Below the pieces are notes generated by a model, which saw only the letters and a program-made list of their open reading frames with translations, had not been told where the DNA came from and searched no databases. This document shows positions 23,441 through 35,400 of a DNA stretch of 64,000 nt, in pieces. The DNA comes from Aradus depressus. Its lineage: Eukaryota; Arthropoda; Insecta; Hemiptera; Aradidae. Location of the stretch: positions 25,566,051-25,630,050 of the forward strand of contig OY759218.1 in the NCBI GenBank assembly GCA_963662175.1, written 5' to 3'. Made by a program: the position numbers and the translations under genes. Each line of letters opens with the position of its first letter. Position 1 is the first letter of the stretch.

Positions 23441-25750
23441 TTTTCTATCGTCTGTGAAAGTGTTGTGAGTCCAACATTCTTGCAGTTTCCTAGGGTATTT
23501 AACTGATTTGCGCACTCCCAAACCAGCTTTGATCTGATTTCCGCTCTGGCAAGTGGAGTGCTGCTTGACTATCGGAGAAGATTTTCACAATTTTTTTTTT
23601 TTTTTTTTTTTTATTCTGGAGTGTCCCCCTCTGCACGACCCATTCCATTCTCCTTCAGCGTCGAGGCTGGAGCAAGTATTCATTGCTGAAGTCCGTTACA
23701 TCCTACCGTCGTGATTACCTCCTAGGTTCCTTCCTCTTCCAAATGTTAAAATCCAAAGAACCCTACTACCTTTACCAAATGTTCCAATTGAAGTCCTCTG
23801 TCCACCAAAGACACACCAGATCCCGTCCTTCGGACCTCTTCATCCCCTCCCATCGCTCCTCTACCTTCCACAACTCTTTCCTTGTCCAAGCCTCCTCCCT
23901 CTGGAACTCCCTGCCTCCCCCAATCCATCACTCTCCTTCCGTGGCCTCCTTCAAATCCTCACTATTCCAATTCCTCCTCAATAAACAATCTTCTCCCTCT
24001 GATTAGCCTCTTATTCCCATTCTTCCATACTTTCTCTCTCCTTAACATCAATTTCTTGTTTCTTTGTCTTTTTCTTATTTATTTTATTTATCTTTTCATC
24101 TTCATCCTTTTATTTATTTTTTTCATTAGTTTTTCTTAAATTAATTTTATAGCAAGCCTGGGCTAGATTCCCTCCTCCATAATATATATACATAATGTTT
24201 GTTCTTTTTATTTTATTTTATCCTCTACATATTTATTTAGACACATTTATCTTCTTTTGATTTCTTCTTAATGAATCTGTATTTTAACTTTATTTTTACT
24301 ATTATTTTTTTAGTTTATTTATTTATTTTTAATTTTATCATCAGTATCTATTTTATTTTTATTTAATGATTTTTCTTATTTAGTTTTATTTATTTTGCTC
24401 TTGTTGGTTTTATCCACTGTAGCACCTTTATCTCATCACTGATATTTCATTTTATTTGTTTCTCTGTCCAGTGACTATCATGTATTACTGTTAGGGGACC
24501 TCGGTCCCAGAATAAAATTTCATTTCATTTTCATTTCATCCAGAAGTTCAATTCCTATTATGGCCATAGCAGCTGTGGGCGTTGTTCTTATAGCTAGGCG
24601 TACTATCTTTTGAAGTTTGCTGCTTACACTCTGTTGCGCCACCTTGTGCCAACAGCATAACGCGGCATAAGTGACTCGTAGTTTGATCACCGCCTCGTAT
24701 ATCCAAATTACTGATATAGGGCTAATAGCCCATGTTATTCCAATTGCTCTCTATCTTAGGTATATATTCAGTAGATATACTCATTCTCATTAACTCGCTC
24801 CATAGATGTCCTAGTCTTCTTCAACTTCTTTGGAGAACTATAGTAACCTCACTCCTATTTCTTACTATGAACGTTGGTTCAACCCCTCTATACATAGTAA
24901 ATAAGTTTTGGCTTACCAGAAAGTCCAGTAACTCTATCCCTCTCCGGTTGCAGTTCGAACTGTCCCAGACTGTATGGTGCGAGTTCGCGTCGCAGCCGAT
25001 GATTAAGGGAAGTACCTACTCTTTTGCATCTCTCTGCCAGCAGTTCCCTCTGCGTCGAGGGGGGAGGCGTCCCTGCGTCATAGGGAAGGTAGGACGATGC
25101 AAGCACAATCCTATTCCCGTTTTCTACTTCAAGACTAACCGCTGTCAAATCTCTGGAATAGAAATCATTTAGCAGTATACATTCTATGTCCGCGGTGGTG
25201 ACAATGCATGCACGTGCTCCAGGATGGTCTCCACTCCATACTCGCAATCCGCCACCGCCCCAGCCAGTTATATGGCCCCTGGGGGTGTACGGCTTCTGTA
25301 CCAGACACATACTCCTGCGCACTCCGCCATCGCGGCTCTACTCTTGTGCAAATTACATTGCAGACAATGTAATTCGTCCATCTTACCTTCGTTCTTTTGC
25401 TGTACCTCTTTCTGCCGGTGCTCCGGTCCGATCAAGGTGGATACGGGTCATCTGGTAGTAGAAAGCCTCCAGTTGAGACTCTCCAAGACATTTAGGGATA
25501 CAGAGACTACCAGTAGTAACAGCTTGCACCACTTCTCTAATGGATAGTAGCCTAACACTTTCCATTTCTCAGTCCTAATATCCTTATTTTGACCCTTGAG
25601 CCATACTAGCATCCTCGCTCTCGAGCATCCCAACACCCGATCACTTAAGTGCCTCATCTGTGTTGTAACCATATAGGTATTAGTAGCGTCTATGCGAGTA
25701 TTTGTCGCCAGAGCCCGATTCACCACTTCCTCTCGAGAGGCCATATTTCC
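23440..25750 (-). mobile_element. Old LINE with endonuclease, RT end and RNase H, split by a younger LINE
   Basis: From the right: a gag-like segment (25,745-25,450), an endonuclease region (about 25,380-24,830, with LQCNLHKSRAA, VENGNRIVLASSYLPYDAG and GCDANSHHTVWDSS), then only the RT C-terminus (24,740-24,540, KLRVTYAALCCWHKVAQ and RTTPTAA) and an RNase H start (23,580-23,520, VKIFSDSQAAL). The RT core is missing and the RT/RNase H junction is interrupted by the element at 23,591-24,537. Confidence 0.75.
23591..24537 (+). mobile_element. 5'-truncated LINE 3' end with TTTCAT tail
   Basis: Carries the end of an ORF2 (DLFIPSHRSSTFHNSFLVQA, then SSLWNSLPPPI and FKSSLFQFLLN, stop at 24006), an AT-rich 3' UTR and a terminal TTTCATTTCATTTTCATTTC repeat. 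It sits inside the older minus-strand LINE. A T22 run at its left end (23591-23612) is odd for a plus-strand insertion. Confidence 0.75.
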
Positions 25751-26330
25751 AGTCGGGAGCTACTAGGGAGTCGAGGTGCTAAGTCAAAATTGCAAAAGCA
25801 AACTACTACCCCCACCGATATTTAAACATTGTTTTATCAAATTATTTAGATGATTTCCTTTTTCGATGCTTAAGAGGAAATTCCTCTTATACCTGGGTAG
25901 GGCCTTCAATAATGTGTATGGACGAATTAAGATGCTAACCGTTGAGTCAGGAATGTTTAAATAGTGAAATATACATATTATTCTATATTCATAAGCAATA
26001 ATTGCTGTTGCTAAATTTGTTTAATAACCATACATCAAATACTAGTGCATTATTATTTTAGAAAACAATTGTTTTGGATTACCCATGTGTGCATTGTACC
26101 ATTCAAAATTCCCACTCCCATTGGGTTAACCAGAACGTTGAATGGATTCAGGAACTCGCCCTGTACGATTTGTTGTGATGAATCGTTCAGCTTATTATGA
26201 CTGTAAATCGATAGTAGCAGTCATCTGTTTCAAACGTCATGGTTTTTTAAAGGAAGGGTTATAAAGTATCAGGTTGTGTCTTCAGATTACTTAATATATT
26301 TTCTTGTGTTTTGGTACGACTTGTTTGGAA

Positions 26331-26448
26331 ATGGCAGCTGATTCGGGTACAGATTCATGCCCATCTCCAGAAAATGTAGATTCCAGAAAAAGGCCCCTGG
26401 ATTCTGATGTGGAAGATAGTTCTACGAAGAAATCCAATTGTTCTTCAG
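26331..26448 (+). CDS. ps: pasilla exon: N-terminus
   Basis: [20 protein letters not shown] leads into [16 protein letters not shown], the Nova N-terminal motif with its nuclear-localisation-like basic cluster. The donor CAG|GTATGT is strong, phase 1. An in-frame extension upstream to 26304 would need a TTG start and is not favoured. Confidence 0.85.
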
Positions 26449-29400
26449 GTATGTTTTTATTACATTGTGCCCACAACCAATTCTTTAAAATTAGTGCAAT
26501 AGAAGTTCTGGAACTTGTGTGAACTACTTTTTTTTATTTTTTAGTGAGATGATTACCTATTTCCTAAAGATTGATCTAAATTTTAGCGAATGGCAGAATT
26601 TGTTTTCAATACATTGAAAGTGCTGAATACTTTTTTATCCCTTGTACACGTAGTTTTATGTGTATTTATCTGCCATTGTGAGTAATCTGAACAATGAATC
26701 CATGAAGTTCAGCTTATTGAGTCATCATTATTTTGTACATTAGCAGGAACTTTGACTTTTCCTCATAATACCTCGCGATTTCTAGGCAATTATTGGGCAG
26801 TACATTCATGATGTTGCAGTATTTAATGATTCACGTGGGATAAGGCATATAGTCTTTCGAATACCGGAAAAAAGGCAATGATATATTTTTTTTTTGATAT
26901 GAAAACTAATTATAGGCTGAGCCGCGGAGGTCATCTTAGCTAGTAATTGCGAAGGGGACGCTGGGCTCCACAGATAGTATTTGACGTGCAAATGGTTACC
27001 CAGGTACTATGTGCAGAGCAACTGTGGTCACCCAGATAGTAGGTACTCATGAACGCTGGGCACCACTGCTAATATATGCCTTTTAACGGCGGACACCCCA
27101 GCTAGTAAATGTTTATCATCGCTGGACACCCTAGCTGGTACGCACCTAAGAACGCTGGGCATCAAAGCTAGTATGTTCCTTGCAATGGTGGTCTCCCAGC
27201 TAGTACGTGCTTAGTAGTATCGCTGGTGACCTCAGCGAGTATTTGCCGAGCAGGGATGGACACCCGAGCTAGTATTAACCGTGCAACGGTGGACGCCCCA
27301 GCTGGTAACTGCTTAGAAACGCTGAGCACCAAGAGGGCTTGTATGTGCATTTCAACGGCGGACACTCCAGCTAGTAAGTGCTTAGTATCGCTGGTTAAAC
27401 TTATGGCATTCAGGGATCTACCCGGCGTCACGGAGGGAAGTTGTCATGGTGCTAATCCTTAAAGAGACGAAGAACCCAAGCCATGTGTCAAGGTACCAAA
27501 CCATCTTGTTGAATCAGTATAACACCTTGGAAATTACATAAAAGATGGACTCTACTGAGGCCCTGGCCACTCTGTCATATTCAGGGAAACGAGGAAGCGG
27601 ACCGGCTAACCAAGGAAGGTTCAAGTAAGCCCTTCACGGAGACAGAGAATGACACTATAATACCTCGGGTTAACGTTTGTTAGGAAATAGACATGGAGGT
27701 CACACAGAGATGCTCTAGTAGTGTGTTCCAAAAAAATTCCCTACGTCCTGAAAGCCCTTCCCAACGATTTCAGGGCAGATAATATATTTTGAAAAACAAT
27801 TTGCTTGTTTCGCGAAAGAAAAAAAAAATAGTGTTTGCTTGGAACATACGCCAGAAGTGAAACTTCATTCGCGATTTTCTAATTTTTTTGTTTTTTGATT
27901 CATAAATATTATTTTTATGTTGTATGAGATTTTTCGATTAACTAAACATTTTAGGTGCAAACAGTTTTATTTATTGGCTTATTTAATTTTCATTTATTTG
28001 TTAGATCAAAATTATTTTCGTTGTTAGGAACATCAGAAATCACTATATTTGATTCCAAAGTAGAGACAATAGGCGTATGGTAAGAGAAATAAGAAATCTA
28101 GGTTTTTGAAAGCAATTTTTGTGTTTTATTTTTCAGGGAGTGATGTGATATACCACTTTAAAATTCTTGTGCCAAGTGTAGCTGCTGGTGGGATTATTGG
28201 AAAAGGCGGAGAAACTATAGCACACCTTCAAAAAGAAACAAATGTCCGCATTAAAATGTCGAAAGCGAATGATTTTTACCCAGGTAAATGTACTGAATTA
28301 TTTAATTTGAAGGTTTACAAGCAAATAGATAATTCTACACCAGAAAGTCCACTTTTCTCATGTTTTTCTTGTCTACAACTTCTAAGTTGAGGAACGAGGA
28401 CATATTGTGGAGTTTGTAATAAATAAATAAAACAAACTTATTTTTTGAAATATTGTATATTCCACTAAACATATTTATAAAACTACCGGTTTCGGCCTCA
28501 CACCATCGTCCTAGTCCTATAACTAGACCTGACGATGGTGTGAGGCCGAAACCGGTAGTTTTATAAATATCTTTAGTGAAATAGACAATATTTCAAAAAA
28601 TAAGTTTGTTTTATTTATTTTTTCTTGTCTATCTCAACATTTTTGAAGATTTCAAAATATGCTCAGTGTTGATAAAGATTGATAGGAAATAGAATTAAAA
28701 GCAAAAAAAAAGTTTTATATTCATGGGTGGGCACCGTTTTTGACATATGTATTATATGAAATTTCTTGAGAGAAAAAAAACACGCACATTGTCTATTTTA
28801 ATTCGTAATTAGGCTTATTACCAGACAGAATGTTACTCTCTATTATATTTTTACAAATAAAACTGTAAGGCTGTCTGAACATTGAGTATTTACGTGAACT
28901 ATTTGGTTTTTATCAGTTTCAGGCAAGAAAGACCATTAAAGTGGTTTTTAGCTTTCATGTCTGTTTGATTGAAGGTTTCATCATCAGGGGAAAAAGGCTG
29001 AACATATTTCAAACACAGTTTATGTGTTGAATCAGCCTATTATATAGGAATAGGTTTTAGGATATATATGATTTCAGAATCACTGATTTGAGTCGGGGTT
29101 TATTTGGAGGAAGAAATACCTATTTCATGTTCTCTCAGCTACTATTCAAGCAAGTATAACTGAAAAACTGTGCATTTGCAGACGTTTCCGCTTAGAATTA
29201 AATTTTCTCTCAGTTTTTTGTTTCTAATTTGAAAATTTGCCTTTTTCTGCATTTCACATTCTTTTTGATCTTCCTGTTCTTGTTTCAAAATATTTTAGGT
29301 ACCTCAGAAAGGGTTTGTTTAATATCTGGTAGTATAGATTCAATAATGGAAGTGTTGGACTTCATAACATTTAAAATAAGAGAAAAACCAGATATGAGCA

Positions 29401-32400
29401 ACAAGCCGAATGTGGAGTGTGATTCGAAAGGAGACAGAGAGAAACAGGTATAGAATAACTGTATTTTAGCGACAAATTCATTAACGAAATGTAGTAGCTT
29501 TCATTATTTATTTTTTAATTAAGATCATACAATAATATAATGTATCATTACCAGACGAATCACCATATTGACATAGATAATGACGGATATAGTTTTTTAG
29601 AATTTTAAATTTACCTGACTGGCTATGAATAACTGTATTTTAGCGACAAATTCATTAACGAAATGTAGCTGACCCGCTATAGAAAAAAAATAAACTGATT
29701 ATATTTTACTTTATTACAGGTTAAAATATTGGTTCCAAATAGTACAGCTGGTATGATCATAGGCAAGGGTGGAAAGTACATTAAACAGCTGAAGGATGAA
29801 AGTGGAGCCTACGTTCAGATTTCACAAAAAGCCAAAGATCAGGCGTTACAAGAAAGGTGCATCACTGTAATGGGTTCGTTTTCTATAGATATATAATTAT
29901 TATTCGTGAATCTTTCTTATATCTTACAATATAATACATAAAGATAAGCTGAAATCTTTTAGGAATGTTTCACCAGGTGTAAAAACTTATTATTTGCTAT
30001 ACACGCGAATAATAAAATAATACAAATTATGGAATTCGAGAGAATGTAATATTGTACTAAATGCCGGTTGTCCTGTATTTTTAGAACTTACGTAGAAAAT
30101 ACTTTAGAAAATATGAATTTAAAAAAATATGTACTTGCCACCTTTTGAAGATAAACGATTAAATTATCATTGAGAATAACTGTTGCAGAAAAACTGTAAT
30201 TTTAAACATGTATTTGGTATTAGAAAACAGTCCAAAATGTCTCGTTCTTAATGGATTGGCCCTATAAGAAAATCAAACAGTAATTCCAAGAACTAGAGTT
30301 AAGCAGATAACAATAGAACGTTTGAAAATAGGGGTTCTGAGATAGTCGTGATGAAAGCAATCGTCTTCCAGTCGCCGTAGGCAGTTTTTCATTATAGCCA
30401 ATGCCTTTATATCCGGCACTTTGTTCTACAGAGTCTAAACTAGGCTTCACTGTTTTTATAATCAATGTGTACTTATGAACGATTTATACTGTATCTGTAT
30501 AATCCTCATTTTGTTTATTATACTTTCTGCTGACTGTAGGTGATGTTGCTAACAATAAGAAGGCTTGCGGTATGATCTTGTCCAAGGTGCAGGAGGACCC
30601 TCAGAGCGGCAGTATACTGAACGTGAGTTATGCCGACATCACTGGTCCAGTTGCCAACTACAATCCAACGGGGTCTCCATATGCCCAGTCGCCTCCCCCC
30701 CAACAAACCTTTCCGCCCAATTCTACAGTACCACAGATACCCTGTAAGTAATGTATGTGTAATATTATTGATCGGAGCGAGGTCTCTCATTTTGACACGC
30801 CAAGATCCATGTTTTTGTATGGTAAGCGATGTCCATCGCACTAAGTGTATAAATATTTAATTCTGACAGAACGCGCTATATTATTAATACTGCTTAACTG
30901 AATAATATATATGTGAATGTATTTTTTGTTCGTGCCGTTTTAAATCAAGCTTATTTTTAGAATAGATATTAAAGCTTTTTTTAGTATTTACTTTATTTTC
31001 TGTCACATCAACATTAAAACATTGGATGAGAATCGTATGAACAAAATGTTGGTGAATGAAGTTTTAAAGTAGGGCTAATAAAGGGCTGGATTACTTTCAA
31101 TCATGAAACATGTACTTACTTACTTAACGCAGCTCTACAACCCGCTAACGAGTCTTGGCTTCTTCGAGCAGCAATCGCCTGTTTTGTGCGGCTCCCATCC
31201 AGTTCTGGATCCCGATGTTCCTGGCGTCATTGGTCACACAGTCCGACCACCGCAGTCTCGGTCTTCCGTGCAGGACTTCCGTTATTAGCTTTCTTGGGAT
31301 CATGTCTTCGCTCATCCTGATAATATGTCCGGCCCACCTTAGCCTGCCCAGTTTTATCACTTTAGTCACATCTGGCTCTTTGTACAGGTCGTGCACCTCC
31401 TGGTTGCTCCTACGCCTCCATTCTCCTTCAACGTACACCGGACCGTAAATCTTCCTGAGCACCTTCCTTTCAAATATTTGGAGGTCTCGATCTTCTGCTT
31501 TAGTAGTTGTCCAGGTTTCTGAGCCGTATGTGAGGACTGGGCGGATAAGAGTTTTTTACAGGACGACCTTCGTACGCCGGGCTACCAGGTTACTAGATAG
31601 ATGCTTTTGAAGCCCATAATAACATCGGTTAGCGCACATGATCCTCCTACTGGTTTCTGCTGATATTTGGTTGTCACAACCTGTGAGCCGAGATAAATGA
31701 ACCCTGACACCTGCTCAAAGAAGTAGGGTCCAAACGCCACCTTCTCTCCCTCCTGCCTAAGTTCTTGCTGAGACACCATATACATGGTTTTGCTCTCGTT
31801 AATCACTAGTCCAAGTCTTCTAGCAGCGGCTTCAAGGGCTAAAAAGGCTTCAGTAACTGCTTGGCGGGACCGACCGATTATGTCTATGTCATCAGCATAG
31901 GCGAGGAGCTGGAACATCCTATTAAATATCGTGCCCGTCGTCTGTATTCCCGAGTCTCTTATGGCTTTCTGGAGGGCCAGGTTAAACAGGAGGCATGCCA
32001 GGGCATCACCTTGCCTCACGCCTCTTCTAGACAAGAACTCTTCGGATGTATTGCCCTTGACTTTCACCACACGGTGTAAGCGTTTCTCATCTCTCCTTTT
32101 TCTTCTATACTCCTCCACAGTCCTGCGTGTGCGTCTATTCAGCATGACCCGATATGCCACATTTTTAGCGTCGGTAGCTGCCTGACACTCCTCATTGAAC
32201 CATGGAGATCTGACCTCTTTCTCAACTGGCCCAAGAGTCTCTTCAGCAGCTTCTTCGATACCTGTACAGTCGGCCCATTCTCCATCAATACCCGCCACTG
32301 GGGGTTCCCGAGATTGCAACCGTAGGGTCAGAGCTTCTGCATATTGCTCCTTAACTTGAGGGTCATTAAATTTCTTTAAGTTAAACTTCTTGCTCGCGGG

Positions 32401-35400
32401 TTCCCGTCGAACTGTGGAACACGATATTCTTGCTTGAATGTGAGCGATACTGAGGAAGTGATCTGAGTCTACATTAGCCCCTCTGAATGACAGGACATCG
32501 GTTATGCTGCTAATATGCCTGCTACTCGCGAGAATATTGTCAATCTGATTGACTGAACGACCATCAGGTGAGGTCCAGGTACCCTTATGTATACGCTTGT
32601 GAGGGAATAGAGTGCTGGCAATGATGAGATTTCTGGATGCTGCAAAATTAATGAGCCGCTGTCCATTCCCGTTGCTGGTTTCATGCAGGCTATGTTTGCC
32701 GATGGTAGGAGTGTATATCTCCTCCCTTCCCACCTTGGCATTCATGTCCCCTGCAATGATTTTCATGTCATACCTTGGGCACGAATCAATTGTTGTTTCG
32801 AGCATCTCATAAAACTCATCTTTCTCGTCGTCTTCAGCATCTTCTGTTGGAGCATATATACTAACTACGCTATAATTATAAAATTTTCCCCGAATTCCGT
32901 TAAGGCATATTCTCGGGCTATCTGCCTTGTAGCCGATGACCAAGTGACGGAAAGCTTTCCGGACAATGAATCCGGTACCATAAGAGTGTAACCGTTCGCT
33001 GCAACTGTAGTAGACTGTGTGATGCTTCTTCTCTAGTATACCTTGACCAGTCCATCAGATCTCCTGGATGGCAGTTATGTCCAGCTTATATTTTTCAATT
33101 TGATTCAAGAGCAGATTCAGTGCTCCGGGTCTATATAATGTTAAAATGTTCCAGTATCCATGATTAAACGTAAGACGTTTGCCGGGTTGTTTCCTGTGAA
33201 ATCTATCAGTATCCGAGGCTCTTGTGTGAGGGTTCGTGATAGTTTGCGTTCGGGCAGTGGGGCTATCAACCCTCTCTACATACCCTAGTCCTATGGTGGG
33301 GCTGCCACCTTGGAGCCTTCGGACTTGCTCCCCCGTTCGGGGCGACTACCTAGGGACGGTAGCCCTAGGGTGTGTACCGTATATGCCTTGGTGGTTTGTG
33401 TGGGGGTGCATGTCATGTGTGCTGCGATGTGTCAGTGTGCTCGTGTTCGTGTTCCCCCAACCTGGAGGGCCAGTGGCTGATTGCGGTCCAAAGGGCCGGG
33501 CCATGGGGTCGCTACTTCCCTACGCCTGGAAACATGTACTATTTTTCTTTATATTTTGATCCATGGATCTAATAGTATTTATAATGACAGAGTATATCGG
33601 CCAGATGAACGGTTGTACCAGATGAATAATAATAATATGGAAAACAGTTAACTGGAGAGACCTCTGTTATTTGTTTGTGTCTAGGGTCAGGACTGATCGA
33701 GTCTGCAGGACTCGGAGGGATCACACTGACACTGAACCTGGAGCCTACGAATCCTCCCCCACAGACCGTCATATCTCAGGTGGTGAGTGCCATCAATGCA
33801 GGACTTGTTAGCACCGGCTATGCAGACCACGTCAAGACTGAGATATCATCAGCCATGGCCATTTTGGGAAAGTAAGACTTTTAAACATATTCTATCCTGA
33901 TTTTAGTGGATTAATATTGAAATCAACCACCCAGTTGCCAAGACCTTTGATAGGCAGTTTCGATAACTACCCTATCATATTTCCATCGAAATCATTCCTG
34001 CTTCTGACTTTCAGGTACAGAATGCTAGGAATTGCCTGGACGGGAGCCTCTTGCGCTCCCAATCTGCTTGGACTGTCTTCACTGGAGGGGGCAACCCACA
34101 ATGGTTTCTTTGGGCCTGTCGGGGGCTCCGCAGCCCGTACCGTCCTAGACCTTGCTTTAGACCCCTTCCGTCACACCCCCTCAGGACCCAATTCTCCTCA
34201 CCTCAACAACAACACTTTTGGATTGCCAGCTCACGACTTGAACGAGAAAAATAAAGAACTACGTAAAGTATGCTATTTTTTTTCCTTACTTACTCGACAT
34301 ATCTGTTTTTTTCTGTGATTTTGTAACCCGAAATAGGCTGAACCGATTTAGACATTTAAGCTATCTATCCGTCTTATTTGACAAGGTTGACTAGGTTTTT
34401 GACGAATAAAGATAAACAATTTTACCCCTGAAGTATAGTCAGTCAATAAAGTAACTGAAGAGAAAGGTGCTCTGTATCAGTATAGTCGTGGTTACACAAT
34501 GGTCAGTAGACTGCAGTCTTGAGTACAGTAGGCAAACACGCTACATCTTTATGTATTATACTATGCCATATTTATAATAATGTTCAAAGTATATCTATGC
34601 TTTAGTTTTTCTAATAAAAGCCAATTAACAGCAAATTTAAGTATATCCCGCCGCGGATGTGTACCGCATCGTGTTAATGCCACATTACCTGTACGCGGCA
34701 CCAACCCTGGGGATTTGGGCTATATGTCGCTAAAAGTATTATTTTTTTTTCGTGCTAATTTTTTTTATAGGCTTCTTTTTTCTTATGAGAAAGACGCCTA
34801 TTCAGATATTTTAAAATACATAATAAGCAAATATGTGGTCAAAAAGAAAATTATAACAACGTCACTTGACGGGAGAAGCCAGCCAGCGCTGACACTCCTT
34901 CAAAGGTAATTGTGATTATTCACTATCATCCGAGAAAAGATCGCGAGGCCACCTCCTGTTCAAATGGCGGGGAGGATTGTCAGGATGGGTATGAGAGGAA
35001 AGGTCTTGTTGTGGAATGATTGGAATCGGGATTTGATTAATTCATTGTCAGTGGGAATGTTGAGATAGGTAGTAGGACTTTATTGGTGACATAGAAAGTT
35101 GCGTTGACAATTCGTCGGAGGAGTTTGGACTGGAATGCTTGGATACGATTGATGTTGGATTGTTTAGCTGTACCCCAAGGTTCGAGTCCGTAAGTCCAAA
35201 TTGGACGTATAATGGTATTGTAAATCGTAAGTTTGTTGTCGTCAGTTTCGATTTTGGTCCAAGTAGTTGACGTAACAGTCTGTATCTTCGATTCAGTTCT
35301 TGTCGTTTAAGTCGTGTATGTGGGTTCCACGTAAGTCTACTGTCTAGTAAAACCCGAGAAAGCGAACTTGGTTTGAAGAGGGAATCAGGATGTTGTTAAT

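Noticed and set aside
24888..25322. 144-codon minus-strand ORF with a protein-like middle
   Set aside because: It is the endonuclease part of the old minus-strand LINE (VENGNRIVLASSYLPYDAG), not a PKD exon or host gene.
33236..33559. 107-codon plus-strand ORF near a pasilla exon
   Set aside because: It covers the 5' UTR of the antisense LINE, has no KH or Nova similarity, and does not fit the phase of the neighbouring exons.
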